Positions 1-6,870 of a DNA stretch of 12,867 bases are shown one piece after another (position 1 is the stretch's first letter; every line of letters starts with the position of its first letter). The DNA is taken from positions 1 to 12,867 of the forward strand of contig CAIQPA010000498.1 of the NCBI GenBank assembly GCA_903873545.1, in the 5' to 3' direction. The notes beneath the pieces are model-generated. The model worked only from the letters and a program-made list of their open reading frames with translations. It was not told where the DNA came from and searched no databases. The DNA comes from an uncultured delta proteobacterium. GTDB taxonomy: Bacteria > Myxococcota_A > Bradymonadia > REDH01. The translations under genes and the position numbers were made by a program.

Positions 1-557
1 CAGCCCACCACGTTGCGGCGGATCGGGTTGTGCGAAAAGCCGATGGCCTCGAGCCCGTCGCGGAGCAGCGTGTTGTGACGGCCCAGCACCTCTTCGGGCG
101 CCGGCGCAATCTGCAGCTCCTGGTCGACTCGGTCGTAGATGCGGCTGAACTCCTCGAACGAGAGGTTCTCCGGAAGCTTGTGGTCTCGCACCCACTCCGC
201 GTGCAGCTCCGGCTTCATGCGGTGGCAGATGGCACCGTTCATCGTCGTCGTGCCGCCCACGCCCATTCCCTGGATGATTGGCAGGAACAACCGCCCCTCG
301 GCCACCTGAAAGCCGCAGTCGCGCCACGAGCTCCGGAACCCTGTCCAGACATCGTAGCCCCGCTCCTTCACCGGAACGTAGGGGCCCTCTTCCACGAGGA
401 TGACGCTGTGGCCAGCATCCGTCAGCACACGCGCCGCCGTCGCGCCGCCCGCGCCGCTGCCGATGATGACGAAGTCGGCCTCGTCCTCAATCCGCGCTTG
501 GCCCGACACCATCGAAAAGACCTGCATCCCATCGGGGATCCGCTTCGGCTCAGCCAT
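1..557 (-). CDS. GMC-family FAD-dependent oxidoreductase, N-terminal part (cut by window edge)
   Basis: The first 185 residues read out on the minus strand, and the frame is still open at base 1. Residues 28-56 form a Rossmann FAD-binding unit: the strand FVII, then GSGAGG at 33-38, and an acidic end to the second strand (VILVEEG, E56) that would bind the adenosine ribose of FAD. Residues 97-108, GMGVGGTTTMNG, match the second flavin-contacting motif of GMC enzymes. The active-site His/Asn region lies outside the window, so the substrate (alcohol, sterol or sugar) cannot be assigned. There is no export signal. The start is the ATG at 557, with GAGGAG about 10 bases upstream. It overlaps the stop of the small membrane protein by 8 bases (ATGGCTGA), which implies translational coupling. 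Family call is firm; substrate is unknown. Confidence 0.88.
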   Translation of the reverse strand, partial: MAEPKRIPDGMQVFSMVSGQARIEDEADFVIIGSGAGGATAARVLTDAGHSVILVEEGPYVPVKERGYDVWTGFRSSWRDCGFQVAEGRLFLPIIQGMGVGGTTTMNGAICHRMKPELHAEWVRDHKLPENLSFEEFSRIYDRVDQELQIAPAPEEVLGRHNTLLRDGLEAIGFSHNPIRRNVVG

Positions 558-987
558 GACGCTCGGTCTCCTCAACCCAGTTCGGAACGCGGAAATCCGG
601 CCGCTCGATCCCCACCGCCCGCTGCACCTCGGCAGAGGAGCAGTAGGCCATCGACCCCATCATCTTGAACAGCGTCGGCAGCTCACGCAGCGCGTAGATC
701 GGTGACATCGACACCTTCTCCAGCGCCGCAGACCGGCGCTCTTCGGAGAGCATGCCGAGCGGTACCGGAAGCGCGAAAGCCAGCAGTGGCGTGAAGAGAT
801 AGACCAGCCAGATCGCGGCCCGCATGCCGACCATGGTGATGGGCGGTCCCACGCGGAACACATCGGTCACAAAGGCCTGCGTCGTCCGAAGCTCGCTCGC
901 CTTCCACGGCAGCGTCGCGACGCCCCCCGAGAAGGTCGCGTCGAACACTGTCATCAACCATCTCCGCTCAAACGAGAAGAGCTTCAT
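550..987 (-). CDS. Small membrane partner protein of the GMC oxidoreductase
   Basis: A 145-residue protein with one clear hydrophobic segment at about 54-76 (MRAAIWLVYLFTPLLAFALP). It is followed by a helical region containing LSEERRSAALEKVSMSP (79-95) and MAYCSSAEVQRAVGIERP (113-130). That second part resembles, from memory of the family, the helical N-terminal extension of long bacterial GMC oxidoreductases, which have an LSxxxR...LExW pattern and an AYYSxPxVxxAIGY-like pattern. Here it would be a separate subunit, perhaps anchoring the flavoprotein to the membrane. The ATG at 987 was chosen because a good ribosome site (GAGGTGG) lies about 5 bases upstream; a TTG at 1029 is less likely. 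The stop overlaps the GMC start by 8 bases. The pairing is seen directly; the role is inferred. Confidence 0.75.
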   Translation of the reverse strand: MKLFSFERRWLMTVFDATFSGGVATLPWKASELRTTQAFVTDVFRVGPPITMVGMRAAIWLVYLFTPLLAFALPVPLGMLSEERRSAALEKVSMSPIYALRELPTLFKMMGSMAYCSSAEVQRAVGIERPDFRVPNWVEETERHG

Positions 988-1034
988 GCAACCACCTCGG
1001 GAACCATCGGAACCCGAGTGAACTAGCAACGCCC

Positions 1035-1092
1035 CCCGCTAATGACCAGCGGGTCGGTTTCGTCTTTTTGAACAATCGGAGGCGGCTCCGAT
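1035..1092. other. Two short hairpins in the gap after the RNase J gene
   Basis: The 110-base gap between the RNase J stop and the next minus-strand start holds two perfect inverted repeats. One is a 7-bp stem at 1075-1081/1086-1092 (ATCGGAG/CTCCGAT, loop GCGG). The other is a 6-bp stem at 1035-1040/1048-1053 (CCCGCT/AGCGGG, loop of 7). Neither is followed by a proper T-run on the minus strand, so termination after RNase J would be weak. On the plus strand the second stem is followed by a T-rich stretch, but no plus-strand gene ends here. They could also be RNA-processing stems between two transcription units. Confidence 0.3.
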
Positions 1093-1097
1093 CCAGC

Positions 1098-2759
1098 CTA
1101 GCGGACGATGCGACCCGCGTCGTAGACCATCACCTCGATCAGCGGCTTGCGCTCGAGCTCCCGGCGCAGAGCACCCATGACCGCACGGCGGATCGCCTCC
1201 GCAATGGCCGGCTGGCTCCGCCGTGACTCTCGGTCGAGCTTACCGAAAGCAGTCGCGGCCGCCTCTTCGGCAAGCTTGAGGATCTCGTCCACCTCTTCCG
1301 CCACTCCCATCGCCGACAGATGGGGCCCATCGAGCAGCTCCCCGCGACGAAGATCGACGGCCACAAAAACCGTCATCACGCCGCGGCGTGCCAGCCGCCG
1401 GCGCTCCTTCATCGCCTGGCCGTCGACAGGGCCGAGCGCCGTGCCGTCGATCGCGATCCCGACGGCGTGGCGACGGCCGATGACCTTGGCACCCTTCGGC
1501 GCGATCTCCAGCACATCGCCGTTGTCGAGCACGTGGGCCTCTTTGACGCCCAACGTGCGGGCGAGCTCCGCGTGGCGCTTCAGGAAGCGATGCTCGCCAT
1601 GCACCGGCACGAAAATCTTCGGACGCAGACACTCAATCATGAGCTGCTGCTCGTCGCGATAGGCGTGGCCCGAGACATGTACGCTCCGCTCATCCTCGAG
1701 GAAGCGGGCGCCGCGGCGGGCGAGCATGTTGCGGATTCGGCTCACCCCCTTCTCGTTGCCGGGGATGACCCGCGACGAGAAGATGACCAGGTCGTTCGGC
1801 GTGACTTCGAACGACCGCATCTCGCCGGTCGCCAGCTTGTTCATGGTCGCGCGCGTCTCGCCCTGGCTGCCGGAGCAGAGCAGCAGCAGCTGATGGCGCG
1901 GTAGGTCGCGGGCACTCTCGATGGAGGCGATGATGCCCTCGTGCGGCAGCCGCAGCAGGCCGAGCTCGCGCGCGATGCCGACCAGCTTCTCCATGGAACG
2001 ACCCAGCAGGACCACCACGCGGCCTGTCTCTGCGGCGATGTCGCAGAGCGACTGCACGCGGAAGAGATTCGTCGAAAAGAGCGCCACGAAGACCGCCTGA
2101 TGGGCCTCCGTGATAGCGGCACGCAGCCCTTCGCGCGCGTCACGCTCCGAGCCCGAACGCCCCGACCGCTCCACGTTGGTGGAGTCGGAGAAGAGCACCT
2201 GCACGCCCTCGTTTCCGAGCTCACGGAGCCGCGTCAGATCGGCCGGCGGCTCGTTGAGCGGGTTGGCATCGAGCTTGAAGTCGGCGGTGTGAACGAAGAG
2301 CCCCGAGGTGGTCCGAATCGCCAGCGCGCAGGTCTGCGGGATGCTGTGGTTCACATGGATGGCCTCGATCTCAAAGGGCCCCACCTTGAACCGGCTCCCC
2401 GCCTCGAACTTGCGGATGACCACCCCATCATCGAGGTCACGCTCCTGCAGCGTCGAACGGATCATCTCGGCTGCGAGCGGCGGTGCGTAGATCGGCAGAT
2501 CGATCTGCTCGAGCAAGTAGGGCACCGCGCCGATGTGGTCGAAGTGGCCGTGGGTGATGACGAGCCCTGCGATGCGGGTCTCGTTCTCCACCAGCCAGTC
2601 GAGATCCGGCATCACCAGCTCAACCCCCAGCGTCTCCTCGTCCGGGAAGGTCATTCCGCAGTCGATGATCAGCAGCATCCCGTCCTGCTCGAGGACGGCA
2701 CAGTTCATTCCAATCTCACCAAGGCCGCCAAGGGCGGAAAATCGTACGGGATGTGCCAA
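1098..2759 (-). CDS. rnj: Ribonuclease J
   Basis: A 553-residue metallo-beta-lactamase/beta-CASP ribonuclease, the usual length for bacterial RNase J (about 555). It acts in the cytoplasm in mRNA decay and rRNA/sRNA processing, by 5' exonuclease and endonuclease activity. It begins with SALGGLGEIGMN, the family's N-terminal strand. Metal ligands lie in HGHFDH (70-75), HVNHS (H138) and HTADFKLD (D160). SDSTNVERSGRSGSER at 191-206 starts the beta-CASP part, which includes SGSQGE (296-301), HVSGH (361-365) and PVHGEHR (385-391). DNGDVLEI (412-419) leads into the C-terminal domain. The start is TTG, the only start codon compatible with the conserved N-terminus. It sits 8 bases after the rubredoxin-like gene, with a poorly spaced GGAAG, so translation probably depends on coupling. 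It appears to be the last gene of the mtnP run. Confidence 0.97.
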   Translation of the reverse strand: MAHPVRFSALGGLGEIGMNCAVLEQDGMLLIIDCGMTFPDEETLGVELVMPDLDWLVENETRIAGLVITHGHFDHIGAVPYLLEQIDLPIYAPPLAAEMIRSTLQERDLDDGVVIRKFEAGSRFKVGPFEIEAIHVNHSIPQTCALAIRTTSGLFVHTADFKLDANPLNEPPADLTRLRELGNEGVQVLFSDSTNVERSGRSGSERDAREGLRAAITEAHQAVFVALFSTNLFRVQSLCDIAAETGRVVVLLGRSMEKLVGIARELGLLRLPHEGIIASIESARDLPRHQLLLLCSGSQGETRATMNKLATGEMRSFEVTPNDLVIFSSRVIPGNEKGVSRIRNMLARRGARFLEDERSVHVSGHAYRDEQQLMIECLRPKIFVPVHGEHRFLKRHAELARTLGVKEAHVLDNGDVLEIAPKGAKVIGRRHAVGIAIDGTALGPVDGQAMKERRRLARRGVMTVFVAVDLRRGELLDGPHLSAMGVAEEVDEILKLAEEAAATAFGKLDRESRRSQPAIAEAIRRAVMGALRRELERKPLIEVMVYDAGRIVR

Positions 2760-2767
2760 GTGTAGGT

Positions 2768-3067
2768 CTACTTCCGAGACGCTCGCGCGTCGTGCACGGG
2801 AAGCGTGACGCGACCCTTGATTCTGAACTTCTGTCCGAGGCCCTGTTCGGCCACGAGGGCGCGACGCTTGGCGCGGGCCGGAGCGGCGTTGATCTCTTCG
2901 CCGAACTCCGCGCGCACCTCCGACTCGATCTGCTGCGGGATGTCGATGAAGACCTCGCGGTAGCTATCGCACATCGGGCACTCCATGTGAGGCTGACCAC
3001 CCGACAGCACGAAGCCACAGGAGCCACAGCACCAGATCATTGCCTGCGAATAGGACGACTGCGTCAT
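2768..3067 (-). CDS. Small rubredoxin-like CxxC/CxxC protein
   Basis: A 99-residue protein. Its N-terminal third, IWCCGSCGFVLSGGQPHMEC followed by PMCDS, has two CxxC pairs (C14/C17 and C30/C33) in the layout of the rubredoxin-like domain found at the C-terminus of rubrerythrins, which binds one iron or zinc. There is no ferritin-like di-iron domain, so it is not a rubrerythrin. The rest (about 43-99) is charged, with a basic patch, and ends in KFRIKGRVTLPVHDARASRK, possibly a nucleic-acid or protein contact. The start is the ATG at 3067, with GAAGGTGA about 6 bases upstream. It lies 37 bases after the lipoprotein and 8 bases before RNase J, so it is likely co-transcribed with them. Whether it serves RNase J or electron transfer cannot be told from the sequence. 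Confidence 0.8.
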   Translation of the reverse strand: MTQSSYSQAMIWCCGSCGFVLSGGQPHMECPMCDSYREVFIDIPQQIESEVRAEFGEEINAAPARAKRRALVAEQGLGQKFRIKGRVTLPVHDARASRK

Positions 3068-3081
3068 GACTTCACCTTCCC

Positions 3082-3117
3082 AAAAAACCTGAGGGCGCAG
3101 CGACCTACGGCGCGCCC
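3082..3117 (-). terminator. Possible weak terminator or attenuator at the lipoprotein gene end
   Basis: On the minus strand a GGGCGC/GCGCCC stem (3112-3117 with 3093-3098, loop of 13) is followed, after five bases, by six T's (3087-3082). The left arm is inside the last codons of the lipoprotein and the loop spans its stop codon. The gap between stem and T-run and the large loop argue against strong termination. It could reduce read-through into the rubredoxin-like and RNase J genes. Confidence 0.25.
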
Positions 3118-3554
3118 GAACCTGTGCCCGAGCCCTCTCCGGAGCCTGCGCCCGAGCCTTCGCCCGAACCGGCACCAGAGCCCTCGCCCGAACCCTCGAT
3201 GCTACCAACAACCAGCACCTGCGTCGTCGCCGAACCCTTCGCGCCTCGCTCATCGATCGCCGACACCACCACCTCATAAATCCCGCCACGGCGGAAGGAG
3301 TGGTAGGCCCGCGGACCAACAGAGAGCTCCTCCGGCGAATCATCGCCCCAGACGAAGCTCCAGCTCACAACGCGGCCATCGATGTCGTAGGAGCCAACGG
3401 CATCAAAGAGGCCCGACTCCCCTGCAGCAAGCGTCGCAGGGCCATCGACCACCGCCACGGGACGCGCGTTGTCGCTCTCCGCTCCGCCACCACCGCCACT
3501 CTCATCGCACCCGGCGAGAAGCAGCAGCAGTGCGAAGCCTGCGCCGGGACGCAT
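3105..3554 (-). CDS. PKD-domain lipoprotein with a Gly-Ser repeat tail
   Basis: A 149-residue exported lipoprotein. MRPGAGFALLLLLAGC is a short signal peptide with lipobox LAGC, giving lipidated C16; DE follow the cysteine, then a glycine-rich linker. Residues about 31-115 look like one PKD (polycystic kidney disease, beta-sandwich) domain. VDGPATLAAGESGLFDAVGS matches the PKD strand pattern, as do DIDGRVVSWSFVWGDD and AYHSFRRGGIYEVVVSAID (compare the usual WDFGDG...H.Y...G.Y.V). The tail is eight GSG[E/A/T]-type tetrapeptides. It probably sits on the outer membrane facing the periplasm or surface, and the PKD fold suggests protein or sugar contact. The ATG at 3554 shares one base with the mtnP stop (TGATG), with GGTGAGG just upstream, so it is coupled to mtnP. 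The specific function is unknown. Confidence 0.82.
   Translation of the reverse strand: MRPGAGFALLLLLAGCDESGGGGGAESDNARPVAVVDGPATLAAGESGLFDAVGSYDIDGRVVSWSFVWGDDSPEELSVGPRAYHSFRRGGIYEVVVSAIDERGAKGSATTQVLVVGSIEGSGEGSGAGSGEGSGAGSGEGSGTGSGAP
3111..3206 (-). repeat. Tandem 12-base repeat encoding GSGx tetrapeptides
   Basis: Eight consecutive tetrapeptide units (GSIE, GSGE, GSGA, GSGE, GSGA, GSGE, GSGT, GSGA) close the lipoprotein. At DNA level this is a degenerate 12-base tandem, with an alternating E/A pattern giving a partial 24-base period. Synonymous differences between units show it is not a very recent expansion. Such tracts can change length by slippage without breaking the frame. Confidence 0.85.
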
Positions 3555-4435
3555 CAAGCCTCACCCCGCTTCACATACTTGCCGAGGAAGAGGCCTACTT
3601 TGGCCCAGGCCTCGTCGGTGATGAACTCAGGCTTCGTCATGTTGGCGAACTGCAGCGCCGAAGAGGCCTCAGAGGTGGCCTCTTTCTCGAGCGGAATCGT
3701 CGCGATGACACGCTTCAACACCGCCCGCACGTTGGTCACGTTGGCATGCACATTCGCCATCACCGAGTTGATGTCCACATGGTCCTCATCGGTCCAGACA
3801 TCGTAATCGGTGGCGAGGCAGATGGAGGCGTAACACATCTCCGCCTCACGGGCGAGCTTGGCCTCCGGCAGCGCCGTCATGCCAATGATGCTCGCGCCCC
3901 ACGACCGGTGGAGCTCCGACTCCGCCTTCGTCGAGAAGAGCGGCCCCTCCATGCAGACATAGGTGCCGCCGTCGTGATGGGTGATGCCCTCTGCGGCACA
4001 GGCCTCCAGCAGCACCGACCGGAGGTCGGGGTGGAAGGGATGGCTGAAGCCAACATGCACCGCGAGGTCGTCGTAGAAGGTGTCGACCCGGTTGCGCGTC
4101 CGGTCGATCGCCTGGTCGGGAATCACGAAGTGGCGGGGCTCGATCTCGCGCCGCAGAGACCCAACCGCCGACACCGTCGCGAGCCAGAAGACGCCGAGCG
4201 ACTTCAGCGCCCAGATGTTGGCCCGCACAGGAATCTGCGTCGGGTTGTAGCGGTGACCGCGGCCGTGACGCGGAAGAAAGGCCACTTTCCGATCGCCCAG
4301 CAGGCCGATCACGATCTTGTCGGACGGCATCCCGAAGGGCGTCTCGATCGTCACCTCGTCGAGGATCTCCAGACCGTCGATCTCATACAGCCCCGAACCG
4401 CCGATAATGCCAATTTTCACATCGCTGTGCATCAT
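3554..4435 (-). CDS. mtnP: S-methyl-5'-thioadenosine phosphorylase
   Basis: A 293-residue enzyme, close to the 283 of human MTAP. It splits methylthioadenosine with phosphate to adenine and 5-methylthioribose-1-phosphate in methionine salvage and polyamine by-product recycling, in the cytosol. KIGIIGGSGLYEI at the N-terminus is the phosphate-binding loop. PRHGRGHRYNP is the second phosphate region and GGTYVCMEGP the base/ribose pocket. IIGMTALPEAKLAREAEMCYASICLATDYDVW carries the ribose-contacting Met and the two Asp residues of ATDYD that mark adenine/MTA-specific enzymes rather than guanosine phosphorylases. The start is the first of two adjacent ATGs, placed 6 bases after GGAG; starting at the second would remove one residue. 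It is first in the run mtnP-lipoprotein-rubredoxin-RNase J. No other salvage genes are in the window. Confidence 0.95.
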   Translation of the reverse strand: MMHSDVKIGIIGGSGLYEIDGLEILDEVTIETPFGMPSDKIVIGLLGDRKVAFLPRHGRGHRYNPTQIPVRANIWALKSLGVFWLATVSAVGSLRREIEPRHFVIPDQAIDRTRNRVDTFYDDLAVHVGFSHPFHPDLRSVLLEACAAEGITHHDGGTYVCMEGPLFSTKAESELHRSWGASIIGMTALPEAKLAREAEMCYASICLATDYDVWTDEDHVDINSVMANVHANVTNVRAVLKRVIATIPLEKEATSEASSALQFANMTKPEFITDEAWAKVGLFLGKYVKRGEA

Positions 4436-4542
4436 CTCTCGCTCCAATTCCCATGCATTCCTGTGTGCGGCGGCGGGATACTCCCTCCGCGCCGCGCGGT
4501 AAAGTCGCGCGCTCAAATGGCAGCCGGGCGACCGCCCAAAAT

Positions 4543-4570
4543 TTGCTTCACCCGTTTACACACGTAACTT
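4543..4570 (+). promoter_or_regulatory. Candidate sigma-70-like promoter for the GGDEF-EAL gene
   Basis: TTGCTT (4543-4548) and TAACTT (4565-4570), separated by 16 bases, lie in the only AT-richer part of the 167-base divergent region, about 33 bases before the ATG at 4603. The match is moderate. The same region holds a CGCGCG inverted repeat (4493-4498/4506-4511) and a GGGC/GCCC hairpin (4526-4537) between this promoter and mtnP. I found no convincing promoter for mtnP. Confidence 0.4.
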
Positions 4571-4602
4571 GGGGTCGAACTTCAAACCCTCGCGACGGAC
4601 GC

Positions 4603-6870
4603 ATGCTCTATCCTGCATCACAGCCCACTCCGCCTGAACGCTCGAGCCCTGCCTCCGAGAGTGAGGGACGGGCCATATGGGTTGTGGGTTCCATCGAGAC
4701 CTCCGTCGCCGTCCAGCAGGCCGTAAGCCGCATCGCTGGCTCTGTTGCGCCAAGCCGCGTCCTCCGATTTGACGACACCGTCCGGCTCGACCTCGACACC
4801 GCCACGGCAGAGGCCACGCTGCTCGTCCTCGACATCAGCGCGGCCTCCCTCTCCGCGCAACTCGCCACCCTTCGGCGGCTCCGGTGCGCAGACCCGCTCT
4901 GCCTCGTCCCCGCGCTCGCCCGCGTCGAGGCTGACCTCGGCCCCGCCCAGCTCGCACTACTGCAGGCCGCAGGGCTCGACCTCGCCATACCAACTGCCGC
5001 CTTTGCTCTCCCGCGGCTGCAGGGAACCGTCGCCGGACTGCTCATCGCAGCCGAGCGCGGCCAGCTCCTGGCCACCGAACGCGCCGCCTTCGCCACCGGC
5101 ATGCGCACCACCATGACGGGTGCCACCACACTGGCCGCCGGACGCGCCATGGTCCGCTCCCTCGTCGCTGCCGCCGTTGCGCGAGCGCCGCAGCTCCGAA
5201 CCGTCGTCATCATCGAGGCCCACGCCGGCCTCAACAGCGCCCCGGAGACCTGGGGGCGCGAGGTCGTCTGGCGCTACGCCGCCACTGACGCACGCTCCAC
5301 CTCGCCCAACCACCTCCGCATCGGTGAGCGCAACGACCACACCCCCTGGCGCGAATGCATCGACATCCTCCGCAGGGCCGCTACCTCGCCCGACAAGTGC
5401 TGCAGCCTCGATAACTTCTTTGCCACCTTCGTTGGCGGTGAAGGCTCCGGCTCGCCGAGGAGCTACGGCGTGGTCGCCATCTCCGAAGAGGGTTGCAACC
5501 TGCTCCCGCTCCTCGCGCAGGACCTCCTCCGAGATGCCGTCGTCGCCCGTGCACACCGAACCGAGACCCGCGAACAGAAGCGCGAGCTCCGAGACGCCCT
5601 CCGCCTCGACCGCGAGACCGGCGCACTCAACCGCACCGCCTTTCTCGAGTGGCTCGACGCGCAGCCTGCAGACGGCTCCCCGCTCGCCGCCGTCATCGTC
5701 GACATCGACGGCCTCCGCACCGTAAACGCTCTCTACGGCCGCACCGGTGGCGACCGCGTCTTGCGCGCCGTCACGGAACGCGTTGCCGCACTTCGCGGCG
5801 TCCTGGTCGTCAGCCGCTGGGGCGGCGATGAAATCGCCCTCATCGTCGACGGCGCGCAGGTCCAAATCGACACACTCTTCGATGAGATCCGAAGCTTCCT
5901 CACGCAACCAATCGAAATCGAGAACACCAGCATCGCCGTCGCACTCTGCGGTGGTGCTGCGGTCTGGACCCCCGACATCAATCCCTCCGTCCTTATGGAG
6001 CGTGCCGAGGCCGCCCTCACCCATGCCAAGACGCAGGGATCCGGCTCCATGCAGCTGGTCGACGAATGCTTCGAGGCTGAGCTCCTACGGCGCGCCCAGG
6101 TCGAGATGGCCCTCCGCCGCGCCAACCTCGAAGAGGAGCTCATCGTCGCCTTCCAGCCCATCGTCTCGCCCGCCGGACAGCCGGTCGGTGCAGAGGCACT
6201 CGTCCGCTGGCAGAGCGCCGAACTCGGCCTCGTCTCGCCCGTTGACTTCATCCCGCTCGCCACCCGCCTCGGCATCATGCGGCGCCTCACCGAGTGCGTC
6301 GTCCGTACCGCCACCGCCGCCGCAGCCTCATGGCCCCTCGGAGCGAACGGAAAGCCGCTCTGGGTAAGCGTCAACCTCTCCCCCGACCTCCTCGCCCACG
6401 AGCAGCTCGGAGAGCAGCTCCTCGACTGGTGCCACCCCGGCGCCCGAGACCGCTTCGTCGTCGAGATCACCGAGTCCGAGTACCTCTCCGCCACCGCCGC
6501 AGCGCAGGTCCTCGCCACGCTCTCCCAGGCCGGCGTACGCATCCTCCTCGACGACTTTGGCACGGGTTACAGCTCGCTAGGCTACCTCACCCGCTACCGC
6601 TTCGACGGCATCAAGATCGACCGCTCCTTCGTCCGCTCCCTCCCCGACGACCCGGCGGCATGCAACATGGCCCGCGCCCTCACCCAGCTCGCACTGGCGC
6701 TACAGCTCACCGTGACTGTCGAGGGCGTCGAGACCGGCACACAGCGCAGCTTCCTGCAGGCGCTCGGCGTCAACTCCCTCCAGGGCTACCTCTTCTCCAA
6801 GCCTGTCGCGGAAGAGCAGTTCGTCGCCTGGCTCGCCCTTCAGCAGAACGCCACTGCCGGCAAGAGCTAG
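4603..6870 (+). CDS. GGDEF-EAL cyclic-di-GMP signalling protein with pseudo-receiver-like N-terminus
   Basis: A 755-residue cytoplasmic protein with no membrane segment. Residues about 23-150 look like a degenerate receiver or other alpha/beta domain (IWVVGSIET, LLVLDIS). Residues 165-315 are an unassigned sensor-like region, followed by a charged helix (about 315-335). The GGDEF domain (about 333-490) has DIDGLRTVNALYG, but its signature is GGDEI (407-411), and the I-site RxxD reads RGVL (398-401), so product inhibition is lost. The EAL domain (about 508-745) keeps the catalytic set: EAL (531-533), NLS, EITESE, DDFGTGYSSL (650-659), IKID (K671), EGVET (707-711) and QGYLFSKP (727-734). It is therefore most likely a c-di-GMP phosphodiesterase whose GGDEF part may bind GTP or keep weak cyclase activity. 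The ATG at 4603 has only a weak ribosome site; an in-frame ATG at 4453 would add 50 unconvincing residues. Its stop interlocks with the next gene. Confidence 0.93.
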   Translation: MLYPASQPTPPERSSPASESEGRAIWVVGSIETSVAVQQAVSRIAGSVAPSRVLRFDDTVRLDLDTATAEATLLVLDISAASLSAQLATLRRLRCADPLCLVPALARVEADLGPAQLALLQAAGLDLAIPTAAFALPRLQGTVAGLLIAAERGQLLATERAAFATGMRTTMTGATTLAAGRAMVRSLVAAAVARAPQLRTVVIIEAHAGLNSAPETWGREVVWRYAATDARSTSPNHLRIGERNDHTPWRECIDILRRAATSPDKCCSLDNFFATFVGGEGSGSPRSYGVVAISEEGCNLLPLLAQDLLRDAVVARAHRTETREQKRELRDALRLDRETGALNRTAFLEWLDAQPADGSPLAAVIVDIDGLRTVNALYGRTGGDRVLRAVTERVAALRGVLVVSRWGGDEIALIVDGAQVQIDTLFDEIRSFLTQPIEIENTSIAVALCGGAAVWTPDINPSVLMERAEAALTHAKTQGSGSMQLVDECFEAELLRRAQVEMALRRANLEEELIVAFQPIVSPAGQPVGAEALVRWQSAELGLVSPVDFIPLATRLGIMRRLTECVVRTATAAAASWPLGANGKPLWVSVNLSPDLLAHEQLGEQLLDWCHPGARDRFVVEITESEYLSATAAAQVLATLSQAGVRILLDDFGTGYSSLGYLTRYRFDGIKIDRSFVRSLPDDPAACNMARALTQLALALQLTVTVEGVETGTQRSFLQALGVNSLQGYLFSKPVAEEQFVAWLALQQNATAGKS

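Noticed and set aside
1035..1070. Plus-strand hairpin followed by a T-rich stretch, resembling an intrinsic terminator
   Set aside because: No plus-strand gene ends near it, and in the minus direction the T-run is missing. It is kept only as a low-confidence hairpin.
4491..4537. Two small GC hairpins between mtnP and the GGDEF-EAL gene, considered as an RNA element or riboswitch
   Set aside because: Stems of 4-6 bases in GC-rich DNA are common by chance, and no conserved riboswitch core is visible.
2753..4567. A 604-codon plus-strand open frame opposite mtnP, the lipoprotein and the rubredoxin-like gene
   Set aside because: It is Arg/His/Pro-rich with no recognisable motif, and is a mirror of well-identified minus-strand genes. 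Long antisense frames are expected at this GC content.
4453..4602. Upstream ATG extending the GGDEF-EAL protein by 50 residues
   Set aside because: The added residues are Arg/Ser-rich with no domain pattern and would overlap the likely promoter at 4543-4570. The ATG at 4603 is preferred.
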